Of a DNA stretch of 64,000 nucleotides, positions 35,565-44,529 are shown one piece after another. Origin of the DNA: Cohnella sp. SGD-V74 (GTDB lineage: Bacteria > Bacillota > Bacilli > Paenibacillales > Paenibacillaceae); contig NZ_PVYW01000023.1 of NCBI RefSeq assembly GCF_003001675.1, forward strand, positions 62,001 through 126,000, written 5' to 3'. The notes beneath the pieces are model-generated. The model was given only the letters and a program-made list of their open reading frames with translations. It was not told the DNA's origin and searched no databases. Numbering within the stretch: the first letter of the stretch is position 1; each line of letters starts with the position of its first letter. Both the position numbers and the translations under genes were made by a program.

Positions 35565-36674
35565 ATGTCTTTACCATCGTTTTCCGTACGCCAAGAGCGT
35601 TGGAATCGGCTGCTGCTCCAAGGCTGCTGGATCGTGTTCCTGCTGTCCGTCGCTTTGGAATTTCTTTTTCTGCAGGTTACCGAAGTGCCGCCCGCGCAAT
35701 TCATAGCTCTATACATCGTCAGGCCGACGGCAATCATGGGAACTATACTGCTCGTCGCGGAAATCAGCGTTCGTTACTTGTCCAAACACCACGACTACAT
35801 CCTCATTACGACCGCCACTTTGCTGACCTTCACGGTCACTTTCGTCCACTCCTCCTTGGAGTATCTCCTGTTTCTTCTGTTTTTTCCGATTCTGATCAGC
35901 ATTTTTTATTTCCAATACAAGAAGCTGCTGTATGCCATTCTCATTACCGGCATCGCTTTCGCCGCCTTGCTCGCGTTTAACGGAGAGATCGGAGAACGCA
36001 TGTCGACCACGGGATCGCTGACGATGGCGATCATTTTGCTCGTCTACAGCGGAATCGGCTTCGGCATTCTCGCCAGGGGCAGAGAAATTTTGACGCATCT
36101 GCGCAGCTCGTACGAATCGAACCAGGAGCTGCTCGTGCGCACGATCCTGATGGACAAGCTGGCGAAGACGGACGCGCTGACCGATACTTACAATCATATG
36201 GCCTATCATGAATACAAGGACCACCTCGTGGCGCAGGCGGATAACGGAACGCTGCAGCTGCACCTGGCCATCATGGACATCGACAACTTCAAGAAAGTGA
36301 ACGATACGTTCGGTCACAAAGCGGGAGACGCCGTATTGCGGAAAGTCGCTTCGATCGCCCGGTCGAAAACCGGAAGCAACGACTTTATCGCCAGGTACGG
36401 CGGAGAAGAATTCGTCATTCTGTTTACGGAGAAAAGCTTCCAGGAAGCTTACGATCTGGTCGAGGATATTCGCAAAGAGATCGCTTCGGCCCTGCACGAT
36501 GCGCTGGACGGAAGCAACGTAACGGTCAGCTTCGGGCTGAACGCGTACGTTCCGGGGATGGGCAAGGAGGAACTGTTCAAGCTGGCGGACGCCGCTCTCT
36601 ATGAAGCGAAGCATTCGGGGAAAAACCGCACCGTCATCGCCAAAGCCGGTCAGCCGGCCGCAAGCGGACGCTAA
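35565..36674 (+). CDS. Membrane diguanylate cyclase (GGDEF)
   Basis: 369 residues. Six membrane segments fill residues 16-170 (a 5TM/7TM-like sensor), followed by a coiled linker and a GGDEF domain from about 200. The active site is RYGGEEF (GGEEF variant, normally active), with DIDNFKKVNDTFGHKAGDAVL upstream for GTP and metal binding. I see no RxxD inhibitory site five residues before it. It should make cyclic di-GMP at the membrane. The stop codon TAA overlaps the first base of a MITE, so the insertion may have set the present C-terminus. Confidence 0.9.
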   Translation: MSLPSFSVRQERWNRLLLQGCWIVFLLSVALEFLFLQVTEVPPAQFIALYIVRPTAIMGTILLVAEISVRYLSKHHDYILITTATLLTFTVTFVHSSLEYLLFLLFFPILISIFYFQYKKLLYAILITGIAFAALLAFNGEIGERMSTTGSLTMAIILLVYSGIGFGILARGREILTHLRSSYESNQELLVRTILMDKLAKTDALTDTYNHMAYHEYKDHLVAQADNGTLQLHLAIMDIDNFKKVNDTFGHKAGDAVLRKVASIARSKTGSNDFIARYGGEEFVILFTEKSFQEAYDLVEDIRKEIASALHDALDGSNVTVSFGLNAYVPGMGKEELFKLADAALYEAKHSGKNRTVIAKAGQPAASGR

Positions 36675-36873
36675 AGGGCTGCCTTCCATAAGATCTGAAT
36701 TATCGATAAGAAAAAAGTGAGCGCATATATCTCCTGGAGAAGGCCTCATACGGTCCTGAAATCACCTTACAACGGGTTTACCATTCGGATTTCAGGATCG
36801 TATAGACTCGGAAGGAGATATATGCGCTTTTATCTTCTGCTATCGATAATTAGCCTCTTATGGAGCAGCCCTT
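36674..36873. mobile_element. MITE-like palindromic element, copy B
   Basis: Ends AAGGGCTGCCTTCCATAAGA and, reverse complemented, AAGGGCTGCTCCATAAGA. Inner pairs are ATTATCGATA with TATCGATAAT and a perfect 14-base GCGCATATATCTCC (36721-36734) with 36814-36827. The core 36743-36799 matches copy A in 50 of 57 positions. It lacks the additional inner hairpin of copy A. It lies between two convergent genes (diguanylate cyclase and mqnC) and touches the stop codon of the former. Confidence 0.8.
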
Positions 36874-36883
36874 ATTTTACGAT

Positions 36884-38020
36884 TTAATTTTGCATCACAT
36901 AATCTTTCGCAGCCGTCTCATTCTCGCCGTACACCTTCAGAAGCTCGTACTTCGTGTTGCGCTGGGCGGGAATTTTGCCGCATTCGCGGATCAGCTTAAG
37001 AATAAGTTCGATATTGACCTTATGCGTCGTGCCGGCGGCCGATACGACGTTCTCCTCGATCATCGTGCTGCCGAAGTCGTTGCAGCCGTACTGCAGCGAC
37101 AGCTTGCCGATCTCCGGTCCCATCGTCACCCACGACGATTGGAAGTTCTTGATGTTGTCGAGGGCGATCCGGCTGATCGCCAGCGTCTTGAGGTATTCCT
37201 CCGGCGACGCCTTCTCGCGCTTCATATTCGTGTTGTCCGGCTGGAACGTCCACGGGATGAACGCCAGGAATCCGGGCGAAGGATAGCCGTTGTTGAGGCA
37301 TTCGTCCTGGGCGTCGCGCACGCGCAGCAGGTGCAGCGCCCGCTCCTCCATCGATTCGCCGAAGCCGATGACCATCGTCGCCGTCGTGTTCATGCCGACT
37401 TTGTGCGCGGTCGTCATCACTTCCATCCAGTCTTTCCAGGAGCCCTTCAGGCGGCTGATTTTCTTCCGCGTTCTATCGTCGAGAATTTCCGCGCCGCCGC
37501 CCGGAAGCGAGTCCAGACCGGCCTCGTGAAGCTGCCTGACGACGTCCTCGATCGGAATGTCGCCGGCGACGACCTGCATCTTGCGAATTTCCGCCGGGGA
37601 GAACGAATGCATCGTAATGCCGGGGAAACGCTGCTTGATCTCGCGCAGCAAATCGAGATAATAGCTGAACGGCAAATCCGGATTCGTGCCGCCCTGCATC
37701 AATATTTCCGTGCCGCCTACGTCGATCGTCTCCTGGATTTTACGGAAGATCGCCTCGTTCGGAAGCACGTACCCTTCCTTGGAGCCCGGCGCCCGGTAGA
37801 ACGCGCAGAAACGGCAATAGACGTCGCATACGTTCGTGTAGTTGACGTTGCGTCCGACGACGAACGTCGTGATCGGCTCGGGATGCTTGGCCAGCATGAT
37901 CCGGTTGGCCGCATGCCCCATCTTCTCTATCTCATCGCTCTCGAACAAAGCAACGATATCTTCCAGTTGAAGCCGTGTGCCTTGCAGAGCGCCTTCCAAA
38001 ATTCGGTCCACTTGACTCAT
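36884..38020 (-). CDS. mqnC: Cyclic dehypoxanthinyl futalosine synthase
   Basis: 378 residues from the ATG at 38020 (AGGAGGAGGG upstream). A radical SAM enzyme of the futalosine route to menaquinone. The 4Fe-4S ligands are CDVYCRFC (CxxxCxxC); GGTNPDLPFSYY, HSFSPAEI, LPGGGAEILDDRTR and the C-terminal MIEENVVSAAGT are typical of MqnC. It suggests this organism makes menaquinone by the futalosine pathway, but no other mqn gene is in the window. Ends 10 bases from a MITE. Confidence 0.95.
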   Translation of the reverse strand: MSQVDRILEGALQGTRLQLEDIVALFESDEIEKMGHAANRIMLAKHPEPITTFVVGRNVNYTNVCDVYCRFCAFYRAPGSKEGYVLPNEAIFRKIQETIDVGGTEILMQGGTNPDLPFSYYLDLLREIKQRFPGITMHSFSPAEIRKMQVVAGDIPIEDVVRQLHEAGLDSLPGGGAEILDDRTRKKISRLKGSWKDWMEVMTTAHKVGMNTTATMVIGFGESMEERALHLLRVRDAQDECLNNGYPSPGFLAFIPWTFQPDNTNMKREKASPEEYLKTLAISRIALDNIKNFQSSWVTMGPEIGKLSLQYGCNDFGSTMIEENVVSAAGTTHKVNIELILKLIRECGKIPAQRNTKYELLKVYGENETAAKDYVMQN

Positions 38021-38101
38021 ATTCGGGACCCTCCTCCTCGTTGGACTGCTGTCCTCTTCAAACCTTATCCCATCGTAACACAAAAATACCGCGGGAGTCA
38101 C

Positions 38102-39478
38102 CTAAGAGGCGACAAGTCCGCGGCGATGCTGAATCCGGTCTTTCGTTTCCTGGAACATCTCCCGTTCATGCTCGTACAGCAGCACGTTCGGACGCGCGAA
38201 GTAATACCCTTGCCCCATGTCCACTTCGAGCTTGAACAGGACGTCGGCCTCCTCCTCGCGCTCGACTCCTTCCGCCACGATCTCGCACTTCATCTCCCGT
38301 GCGGCCGTGACGATGGCCCGCAGCAGCGACTCCTTGATGGCGATCCGATCCACGTGGCGAATGACCGAACGGTCGACCTTGATCAGCTCCGGAACGAGCT
38401 CCCCGATCCATTGGAGACTCGAATAGCCCGAGCCGGCATCGTCCACGGCAAAGCGGAAGCCATGCTCCCGGAACGTCCGTAAAATATCGATCATCGCATC
38501 GAAATTCGTAATTTGGTGGCGTTCGGTAATTTCGAAATAGATTTGCTGGGCGCTGAGCGGCGCGTTGCGCTCCAGGCATTCGAGCACGTGGGACAGGAAG
38601 AGGGGATGAGACAGCGTCACCGCCGTTACGTTCAGGAAGATCGGCTCCTTGATGCTGCGGGAAGCGATCTCCTCCAGAGCGCGCTTCACGACGAGAAACT
38701 CCAGACGGCTGAGAAGCCGGCTCTGCGAAGCGAAATTAAACAACTCGTCCGGGAAATGCAGCACCGTGCCTTCCGGACCCCGAGTCAGAATCTCCCAACC
38801 GAACACGTCCCCCGTCGTCAAGTTCATGATGGGCTGAGCCAGCACGCTGATCGAACCGTTCTCCAGAACGCGTTCCAGCTCGCTCCGCAGACGCTGCATC
38901 TGGGGCGTTATCGTTCCCGTGGCCAGCGCAAACGCAGACTGATAGCTTTCCTGCAGCAAAATCTCGGCAGGCACGGAGGAAGCGCAGTTGGCAGGAAACG
39001 GCACCGCCGAGGAGACGACGGTCAGCGCGTTCCTCCATTCGGGCCGGTAGCCCGCCAGTCCGATTTCCAGATCTGCGCGCACCTCGTCCAGCAGGGACTG
39101 CAGCTTCCCGGGAACGAGATCGCTTTTCTCTTTGCCGTGCCGGCTCTCGACCAGCAGCACGAAATCGGCATCGGAATATTGAAAGACCGCGATTACGTCC
39201 TGTTCCTCGAAACGGCTCGTTACGGAAATGCGCAGATGTCTCCGGGCGGCTTCGAGAAAGTCGGACCAGTCGCCGCGGGACAATTCTTGCTTGATAGGAG
39301 AGCAATCCAGCCTGAACAAAGTCAGGTAACATTCCTTGCCTTGTCGGATTCTCTTATTCAACAAGGAAACGATCGGACGGCGCAAGGTGAAATCCGGCGG
39401 ATAGAACTTAAGCAACCGGTTCGGCAGCAGCATGCGGCATGCCAAGGAAAACCGGTCGATCATCTTCTGGATCTTCAA
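38102..39478 (-). CDS. EAL-domain phosphodiesterase with degenerate GGDEF-like domain
   Basis: 458 residues. The N-terminal half (about 20-190) is a GGDEF-like fold without the GGDEF motif. The EAL domain (about 215-440) has EIL in place of EAL (GWEILTRGP), then FLNVTA, YFEITER, AVDDAGSGYSSLQ, IKVDRSVI and VAEGVE, so the metal and catalytic residues are kept. It likely hydrolyses cyclic di-GMP, balancing the cyclase about 1.4 kb to the left. It has no membrane segment. It is read leftward into mqnC, 81 bases after its stop. Confidence 0.9.
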   Translation of the reverse strand: MKIQKMIDRFSLACRMLLPNRLLKFYPPDFTLRRPIVSLLNKRIRQGKECYLTLFRLDCSPIKQELSRGDWSDFLEAARRHLRISVTSRFEEQDVIAVFQYSDADFVLLVESRHGKEKSDLVPGKLQSLLDEVRADLEIGLAGYRPEWRNALTVVSSAVPFPANCASSVPAEILLQESYQSAFALATGTITPQMQRLRSELERVLENGSISVLAQPIMNLTTGDVFGWEILTRGPEGTVLHFPDELFNFASQSRLLSRLEFLVVKRALEEIASRSIKEPIFLNVTAVTLSHPLFLSHVLECLERNAPLSAQQIYFEITERHQITNFDAMIDILRTFREHGFRFAVDDAGSGYSSLQWIGELVPELIKVDRSVIRHVDRIAIKESLLRAIVTAAREMKCEIVAEGVEREEEADVLFKLEVDMGQGYYFARPNVLLYEHEREMFQETKDRIQHRRGLVAS

Positions 39479-39552
39479 GTCCCATCATCCTTGTCTTGGG
39501 GTAGATTGGAAATATTGTAGCACGAAACGGGCAGGATTAGGTAGGGGAATAA

Positions 39553-39591
39553 CCAAAAAAACCGCAAGAATCGACAAGATTCTTGCGGTTT
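39553..39591 (-). terminator. Terminator of the methionine operon
   Basis: AAACCGCAAGAATC and GATTCTTGCGGTTT form a perfect 14-base stem with loop GACAA; AAAAAA on the plus strand gives the U-tract. It is a few bases past the patB stop. Confidence 0.9.
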
Positions 39592-39597
39592 CGTCGT

Positions 39598-40785
39598 TTA
39601 CGGCCGCCCGCCGTTCAAGTCCTGCACGGCTTTGGAGAATTTCTCCAGCCCTTCCAGCAGCAAAGAGCGCGGACAAGCCAGGTTCACGCGCAAATAGCCG
39701 GCCCCTTGTTCTCCGAATACCGAGCCTTCGCTGAAGGCGACGCCCGCCTTCTCGAACATGAGCCGCTTGAGCTCCTGAGGCTTGTCCGAGATCGCCGTGC
39801 AATCCATCCATACCATATACGTGCCTTCCGGCGACATCGCCTTCACCTGCGGCAGATGCTCCTTCACGTAAGCGAGCAGCGCGTCCCGGTTGCCTTCCAG
39901 ATATACGAGCAGCTGATCCAGCCATTCATCGCCGTGCGCGTAGCTGGCTTCGGTCGCGGTCAGCCCGAAATACGACTCCATATGAATGGACAGCGTCTTG
40001 AGCGCCGCGTTGTATTTGCGACGGATATCCGCGTTAGGAATGATGACAGCGGCCGCTTGCAGCCCCGCCAAATTGAACGTCTTGCTCGGCGCGATGCAGG
40101 TAACGGAATGCTGCGCGCAAGCTTCGGACAAGGAAGCGTACGGCACGTGCTTGTGTCCGGAGAAGACGAGATCGTGGTGGATTTCGTCCGCGACGACGAG
40201 CAGGCCGTGCTTCTCGCAGATTTCTGCGATGCGCTCCAGCTCCTCGCGCGTCCACACGCGGCCGCCGGGATTGTGAGGCGAGCATAGCAGCAGCATTTTC
40301 GCCCCGCCGGCCGCCTGCTCCTCAAGCAGCTCGAAATCGATCTCGTACCGTCCGTCCTTAAGCAGGAGCGGATTGTTCACGACTTTCCGCCCGTTCATCA
40401 GAATGACGTCGTAGAACGGGTAGTAGACAGGCGATTGCAGAATGACGCCGTCCCCCGGCTCCGTGAACGTCTGCACCATCAAGCTCAGCGCCGGCACGAC
40501 GCCCGGGCTGGAAGACAGCCACTCCTGCTCGATCCGCCACTGATGGCGCCGGGACAGCCAGCCGATAATCGCGTCGTAATACCCTTGCGTCCGCACCGTA
40601 TATCCGTAGATTCCGTGCTCCGCCCGGAGTTTAATCGCCTCCACGACTTCCTGCGGAGGCTCGAAATCCATGTCCGCTACCCACAAGGGCAAAATATCGG
40701 AACGCCCGAACAGCCTCTCGGACTGATCCCACTTGTAGGAAGCCGTCCCCGTCCGGTCGATTCGTTTGTCGAAATCGTATTTCAT
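39598..40785 (-). CDS. patB: PatB/MalY-type cystathionine beta-lyase
   Basis: 395 residues. PLP-dependent C-S lyase that cleaves cystathionine to homocysteine. Fold-type I motifs: ILPLWVADMDFEPP at the N-terminus, LCSPHNPGGRVW, VADEIHHDL, and the PLP lysine in APSKTFNLAGLQ. Third gene of the metA-metI-patB operon, 23 bases after metI, under the SAM-I riboswitch. MalY-type enzymes can also act on cysteine, and some are regulators; pathway context favours the methionine role. Confidence 0.92.
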   Translation of the reverse strand: MKYDFDKRIDRTGTASYKWDQSERLFGRSDILPLWVADMDFEPPQEVVEAIKLRAEHGIYGYTVRTQGYYDAIIGWLSRRHQWRIEQEWLSSSPGVVPALSLMVQTFTEPGDGVILQSPVYYPFYDVILMNGRKVVNNPLLLKDGRYEIDFELLEEQAAGGAKMLLLCSPHNPGGRVWTREELERIAEICEKHGLLVVADEIHHDLVFSGHKHVPYASLSEACAQHSVTCIAPSKTFNLAGLQAAAVIIPNADIRRKYNAALKTLSIHMESYFGLTATEASYAHGDEWLDQLLVYLEGNRDALLAYVKEHLPQVKAMSPEGTYMVWMDCTAISDKPQELKRLMFEKAGVAFSEGSVFGEQGAGYLRVNLACPRSLLLEGLEKFSKAVQDLNGGRP

Positions 40786-40808
40786 GCCGTGATCCCCTCC
40801 GATCCGTT

Positions 40809-41966
40809 TTACCCGTTGATTTCCCGCTCCGCGGCCTCGATCGCTTGCCGCAGATCCTCCAAAATATCGTCCGCATGCTCGAGTCCGACGGAGAACCGGA
40901 GCAGCCGGTCGTCCACGCCGACCGCGAGGCGAATCTCTTCCGGAATGTCCGCGTGCGTCTGCACGGCCGGGTATGTCATGAGGGATTCTCCGCCTCCCAG
41001 GCTCTCGGCGAAGGCGATCAGCTTAATGTGGCGCAAAATCGGCTCGATCGTGCGGGCGTCCTTCATTCTGAAAGAGAAAATGCCCGTATTGCCGGAAGAC
41101 TGGGCCTTCTGAATGTCGTGTCCCGGGTGATCCGGCAGCGCCGGATAATACACCGATTCAACGGAAGGATGGCTCTTGAGCCATTCGGCGATCCGCGTCG
41201 CGTTCGCCTGATGCCGCTCCATCCGCAGAGCGAGCGTCTTCATGCCGCGCATCAGCAGCCAGGAATCCTGGGGCCCGAGCACCGCGCCGATCGAGTTGTG
41301 CAGGAACGCCACGTCGGCGGACAGCTTCTCGCCTTTCGTCACGATCAGACCCGCCAGCACGTCGTTGTGGCCGCCTAAATATTTGCTCGCGCTGTGCACG
41401 ACGATGTCCGCGCCAAGCTCGATCGGCCGCTGGAAGAACGGCGTCAGCAGCGTATTGTCCACGATCGTGAGCAGGTCGAAGCGCTTCGCCCACGCGGCAA
41501 CCTTGGCGATGTCCGTCACCATCATGAGCGGGTTCGTCGGCGTCTCGATCAGCACCGCTTTCGTGTTCGGCTTGCGGTGCGACTCCAGCGCGTCCAGGTC
41601 GTTCGTATCGATGTAGGTCGCCGTCACGCCGAATCTGGACATCACTTGCTCCAGCAGACGGTAAGTTCCTCCGTACAGGTCAAGCGACACGAGCAGATGA
41701 TCTCCGCTGCTGAACAAGGAGAAGACGATCTGCAGCGCGGCCATGCCGGAGCTCGTCGCGAATCCCGCGTCCCCTCTCTCCAGATCGGCCGCGGCCGCTT
41801 CCAGCACGGCGCGCGTCGGACTCTTCGAGCGAGAATAATCGAAGCCCGTGCTTTGTCCCAGCCGGGGATGGCGGAAAGCCGTCGATTGGTAGATCGGAAA
41901 GCTGACCGCTCCGGTTTGAGGATCGTTTTGCGACCCGATTTGGGCCAGGCGACTTTCAATCTTCAT
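40809..41966 (-). CDS. metI: MetI-type cystathionine gamma-synthase / O-acetylhomoserine thiolyase
   Basis: 385 residues of the Cys/Met-metabolism PLP family. Motifs: QSTAFRHP near the N-terminus, YSRSKSPTRAVLE, SSGMAALQIVFSLF, IDTND, ETPTNPLMMVTDI, VDNTLLTPFFQRP, and the PLP lysine in HSASKYLGGHNDVLAG. It joins O-acetylhomoserine with cysteine or sulfide. Seventeen bases after metA and 23 before patB, so it belongs to the same operon. MetI is the best name by context; the sequence alone does not exclude other members. Confidence 0.92.
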   Translation of the reverse strand: MKIESRLAQIGSQNDPQTGAVSFPIYQSTAFRHPRLGQSTGFDYSRSKSPTRAVLEAAAADLERGDAGFATSSGMAALQIVFSLFSSGDHLLVSLDLYGGTYRLLEQVMSRFGVTATYIDTNDLDALESHRKPNTKAVLIETPTNPLMMVTDIAKVAAWAKRFDLLTIVDNTLLTPFFQRPIELGADIVVHSASKYLGGHNDVLAGLIVTKGEKLSADVAFLHNSIGAVLGPQDSWLLMRGMKTLALRMERHQANATRIAEWLKSHPSVESVYYPALPDHPGHDIQKAQSSGNTGIFSFRMKDARTIEPILRHIKLIAFAESLGGGESLMTYPAVQTHADIPEEIRLAVGVDDRLLRFSVGLEHADDILEDLRQAIEAAEREING

Positions 41967-41983
41967 AATCGTTCATTTGCCTC

Positions 41984-42916
41984 CTAACGAATCGTGTGTG
42001 GCTTTGCCTTGCCGAGTTCGTACGGCGTAGCCTGGTATACGTAGTAGTTCAGCCAGTTGGAGAACAGCAAGTTGCCGTGCGCCCGCCAGGTGGACATCGG
42101 GAATTTCGCCGGATCGTCGTTCGGAAAATAGTTTTTCGGAACGTTGATTCTGAGCCCCTTGGCTTTGTCGCGGTCGTATTCCCACTTGAGCGATTGCGGA
42201 TCGTATTCGGAATGCCCGGTAACGAAAATTTGCTTCCCGTCCGTCGAAGCCGCGATATAGACGCCCGCTTCCTCCGATTCCGACAAAATCTCCAACCCCG
42301 CCGCTTTCGCCACGTCCTCCCTCAGCACCTCGGTGTGGCGGGACTGAGGCGCGTAGAACACCTCGTCGAAGCCGCGCAGAAGCGGCGTATTCGGCTTCGA
42401 TACTCCGTGCGGGAAGACGCCGAACATTTTCTCCTGGAGCGGATACTTCGGAATGCCGAAGTGATGGTATAGGCCCGCTTGCGCTCCCCAGCATATATGG
42501 AAGGTAGACGTCACGTTGTCGACCGTCCAATCCATGATCTCCTTCAGCTCTTCCCAGTAATCGACTTTCTCGAACGGCAAGTGTTCGACGGGGGCGCCGG
42601 TAATGATCATCCCGTCGTATTGCTGGTCCTTGATGTCGTCGAAAGTTTTATAGAAGCTGGTCAGGTGATCCGCGGACGTGTTCTTCGACGTATGCGTCTT
42701 CGGGTGCAGCAGCACCGCTTCCAACTGCAGCGGCGTGTTCCCGATCAGGCGAAGCAATTGGGTTTCCGTCGTTTCCTTGGTCGGCATCAAATTCAGGATC
42801 GCAATTCGCAGCGGGCGAATATCTTGATGATACGCGACGCTTTCGTCCATGACGAAGATGTTCTCTCGCGCCAGCACTTCCTTGGCTGGCAAATTGTCCG
42901 GTACTTTGATCGGCAT
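41984..42916 (-). CDS. metA: Homoserine O-acetyltransferase (MetA)
   Basis: 310 residues from the ATG at 42916 (GGAGGAGGAATGAGC upstream). It activates homoserine for methionine synthesis. The catalytic Cys142 is in HICWGAQAG and His in TGHSEYD. Residue 111, in TGAPVEHL, is Glu; a Glu here marks acetyl-CoA use, where succinylating enzymes have Gly. First gene of the SAM-I-regulated operon. The predicted acyl donor follows from the family rule, not from a test. Confidence 0.95.
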   Translation of the reverse strand: MPIKVPDNLPAKEVLARENIFVMDESVAYHQDIRPLRIAILNLMPTKETTETQLLRLIGNTPLQLEAVLLHPKTHTSKNTSADHLTSFYKTFDDIKDQQYDGMIITGAPVEHLPFEKVDYWEELKEIMDWTVDNVTSTFHICWGAQAGLYHHFGIPKYPLQEKMFGVFPHGVSKPNTPLLRGFDEVFYAPQSRHTEVLREDVAKAAGLEILSESEEAGVYIAASTDGKQIFVTGHSEYDPQSLKWEYDRDKAKGLRINVPKNYFPNDDPAKFPMSTWRAHGNLLFSNWLNYYVYQATPYELGKAKPHTIR

Positions 42917-42957
42917 GCTCATTCCTCCTCCGGAATGGAAAATTCCATTTCTCCAAC

Positions 42958-43133
42958 ATAAAAACGACCCCAAATGAGATCAGGGTCGTGTATCCATCAA
43001 TCGTACGCGCGCCCCTCTCATCTGTCAGAAACGATACCGTTTCCGCAAGAATTAGCACCGTGCGTCTAATGACACTACGCCGGTTGCCGGGCTTCATAGG
43101 GCTAGTCCCTCCGCCTGCTCTTGATAAGATGGC
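42958..43133 (-). promoter_or_regulatory. SAM-I (S-box) riboswitch of metA-metI-patB
   Basis: Read leftward: CTTATCAAGAG (43118-43128), then GGCGGAGGGA, GCCC...GAAGCCCGGCAACC, the core S-box. It ends in a terminator (ACGACCC/GGGGTCGT, 42964-42989) followed by UUUUUAUG. SAM binding should stop transcription before metA. Confidence 0.96.
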
Positions 43134-43166
43134 CATCTTTATTCGGTTGTCGGGAAAACTATCCTT

Positions 43167-43195
43167 AATGTACCCGAAATCGCGAGGACAGTCAA
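43167..43195 (-). promoter_or_regulatory. Promoter of the SAM-I leader
   Basis: On the minus strand TTGACT (43190-43195), 17 bases, TACATT (43167-43172), about 35 bases before the riboswitch core. Confidence 0.7.
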
Positions 43196-43344
43196 GGTGT
43201 CCTTTACAGGCTGTTTACAGGCTGTCCGCCCTGCTTCGGCCGCTGATTTTCTCCTTGAAACGTTCGGGGGGTGAGGATTATACTTATCACGTTAACTGCA
43301 TTTATCGACAAAGTCCACGGGACTGTAAAAGGGGGGAGCCGGAC

Positions 43345-43443
43345 ATGGAAGGCGATAAACCGAAGCCGGATGGAAATCACATACGCAAGGCAGGACCGAT
43401 TTCCGTCGCGGTAAAGCTCGCGGTGTCCGGCTTCCCCGGATAA
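43345..43443 (+). CDS. Candidate 32-residue leader ORF upstream of corA
   Basis: ATG with a very strong GGGGGGAG site six bases upstream, then MEGDKPKPDGNHIRKAGPIS and a stop 64 bases before the corA start. It has no known homologue to my knowledge. It may be a leader peptide or chance. No M-box or other magnesium riboswitch core is seen in this spacer. Confidence 0.35.
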   Translation: MEGDKPKPDGNHIRKAGPISVAVKLAVSGFPG

Positions 43444-43507
43444 CCTTATTTGCTCCGACGGAATCGTCCTGCATGAACGGTAACGGACATGCAAAGGAGC
43501 GGTTCCC

Positions 43508-44443
43508 ATGAAAATCAGACTGGTTAACAACGGCGTATTCACGCCTATCGACAGCATCGAAGATACGCTGCTTCCGCCTAAGAGCGGATTTTACTGGATC
43601 GACGCGGACGTCGACGACCTGGTCGTCCTTCAGCCCTTGTTCGGCCTTCACGACCTGGCCGTCGAGGACTGCCTGACGGAAGAAGAGCAGCGGCCGAAGC
43701 TGGAAATTTACGAAAACCAATACTTCCTTGTCATTAACAGCATCCGGTTCGACGACGAAGAAATTTTCCTGCGCGCGCTGAATCTGTTCCTCGGCCGCCA
43801 TTATTTGATCACGGTCACCCGTCAGAAAATCAACGAGCTTCGCAGCGTCAAGCCGCTTCTGTGGGAACAGGAGGTCGATACGGCGGACCGGTTCCTGTAC
43901 CACCTCGTCGACCTCGTCGTCGACAACTACATTACGGTAGGCGACCGGATCGAAGCTCGCATCGAGAGTCTCGAAGAAGACATTCTCATGCACACGAAGA
44001 AGTCCCACCTGACCGAGATCATCGGTCTTCGAAGCGAAATTTTGTGGCTGAAGAAGGCGCTCGGCCCGCAGCGCGACCTGATCGCCACACTCAACAAGAA
44101 GGACCTGCGCCTGATCGACAACGATCTGCAGAAGTACTTCGGCGACATCCACGAGAACGCGGTCAAAATCTACGAGACGTTCGAGACGTACCGCGATCTC
44201 ATGGGCAACTTGCGGGAGGCTTACCAATCCAGCCTGGCGAGCCGCGCGAACGAAATTATGAGAGTTTTCACCGCGCTTACGACTATCTTCATGCCGCTAA
44301 CGTTCATTACCGGAATCTACGGAATGAATTTCGACTATATTCCGGGCATGCACTTCGCCTACGGCTCGGTCGTTCTGATCGGGTGCATGGTCGCCATCGC
44401 CGTCGGCATGTTCTACTTGTTCCGCAAGAAGGATTGGCTGTGA
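43508..44443 (+). CDS. corA: CorA-type magnesium/divalent cation channel
   Basis: 311 residues. A long soluble N-terminal domain with alpha/beta part and long helices (SLEEDILMHTKKSHLTEII), then two C-terminal membrane helices: IMRVFTALTTIFMPLTFITG ending in the selectivity motif YGMNF, and a second helix before the positive tail RKKDWL. It works as a homopentamer in the membrane. GGAGCGG lies before ATG. A single gene with a strong terminator. Near the family's typical length. Confidence 0.95.
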   Translation: MKIRLVNNGVFTPIDSIEDTLLPPKSGFYWIDADVDDLVVLQPLFGLHDLAVEDCLTEEEQRPKLEIYENQYFLVINSIRFDDEEIFLRALNLFLGRHYLITVTRQKINELRSVKPLLWEQEVDTADRFLYHLVDLVVDNYITVGDRIEARIESLEEDILMHTKKSHLTEIIGLRSEILWLKKALGPQRDLIATLNKKDLRLIDNDLQKYFGDIHENAVKIYETFETYRDLMGNLREAYQSSLASRANEIMRVFTALTTIFMPLTFITGIYGMNFDYIPGMHFAYGSVVLIGCMVAIAVGMFYLFRKKDWL

Positions 44444-44475
44444 TGGACAATTCCCGGTCTGCCAGGCCCCAGCGA

Positions 44476-44520
44476 AAGGAGCCGGTTTCCGCATCCCGAT
44501 AAACGGAACCCGGCTCTTTT
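44476..44520. terminator. Bidirectional terminator between corA and the HRDC gene
   Basis: GAGCCGG pairs with CCGGCTC, extended by TTTCCG/CGGAA, with AAAG before and TTTT after the stem. It serves two convergent genes. Confidence 0.85.
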
Positions 44521-44529
44521 CGTGCGCCG

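Noticed and set aside
43154-43507. M-box magnesium riboswitch upstream of corA
   Set aside because: None of the conserved M-box core sequence is visible in this spacer.
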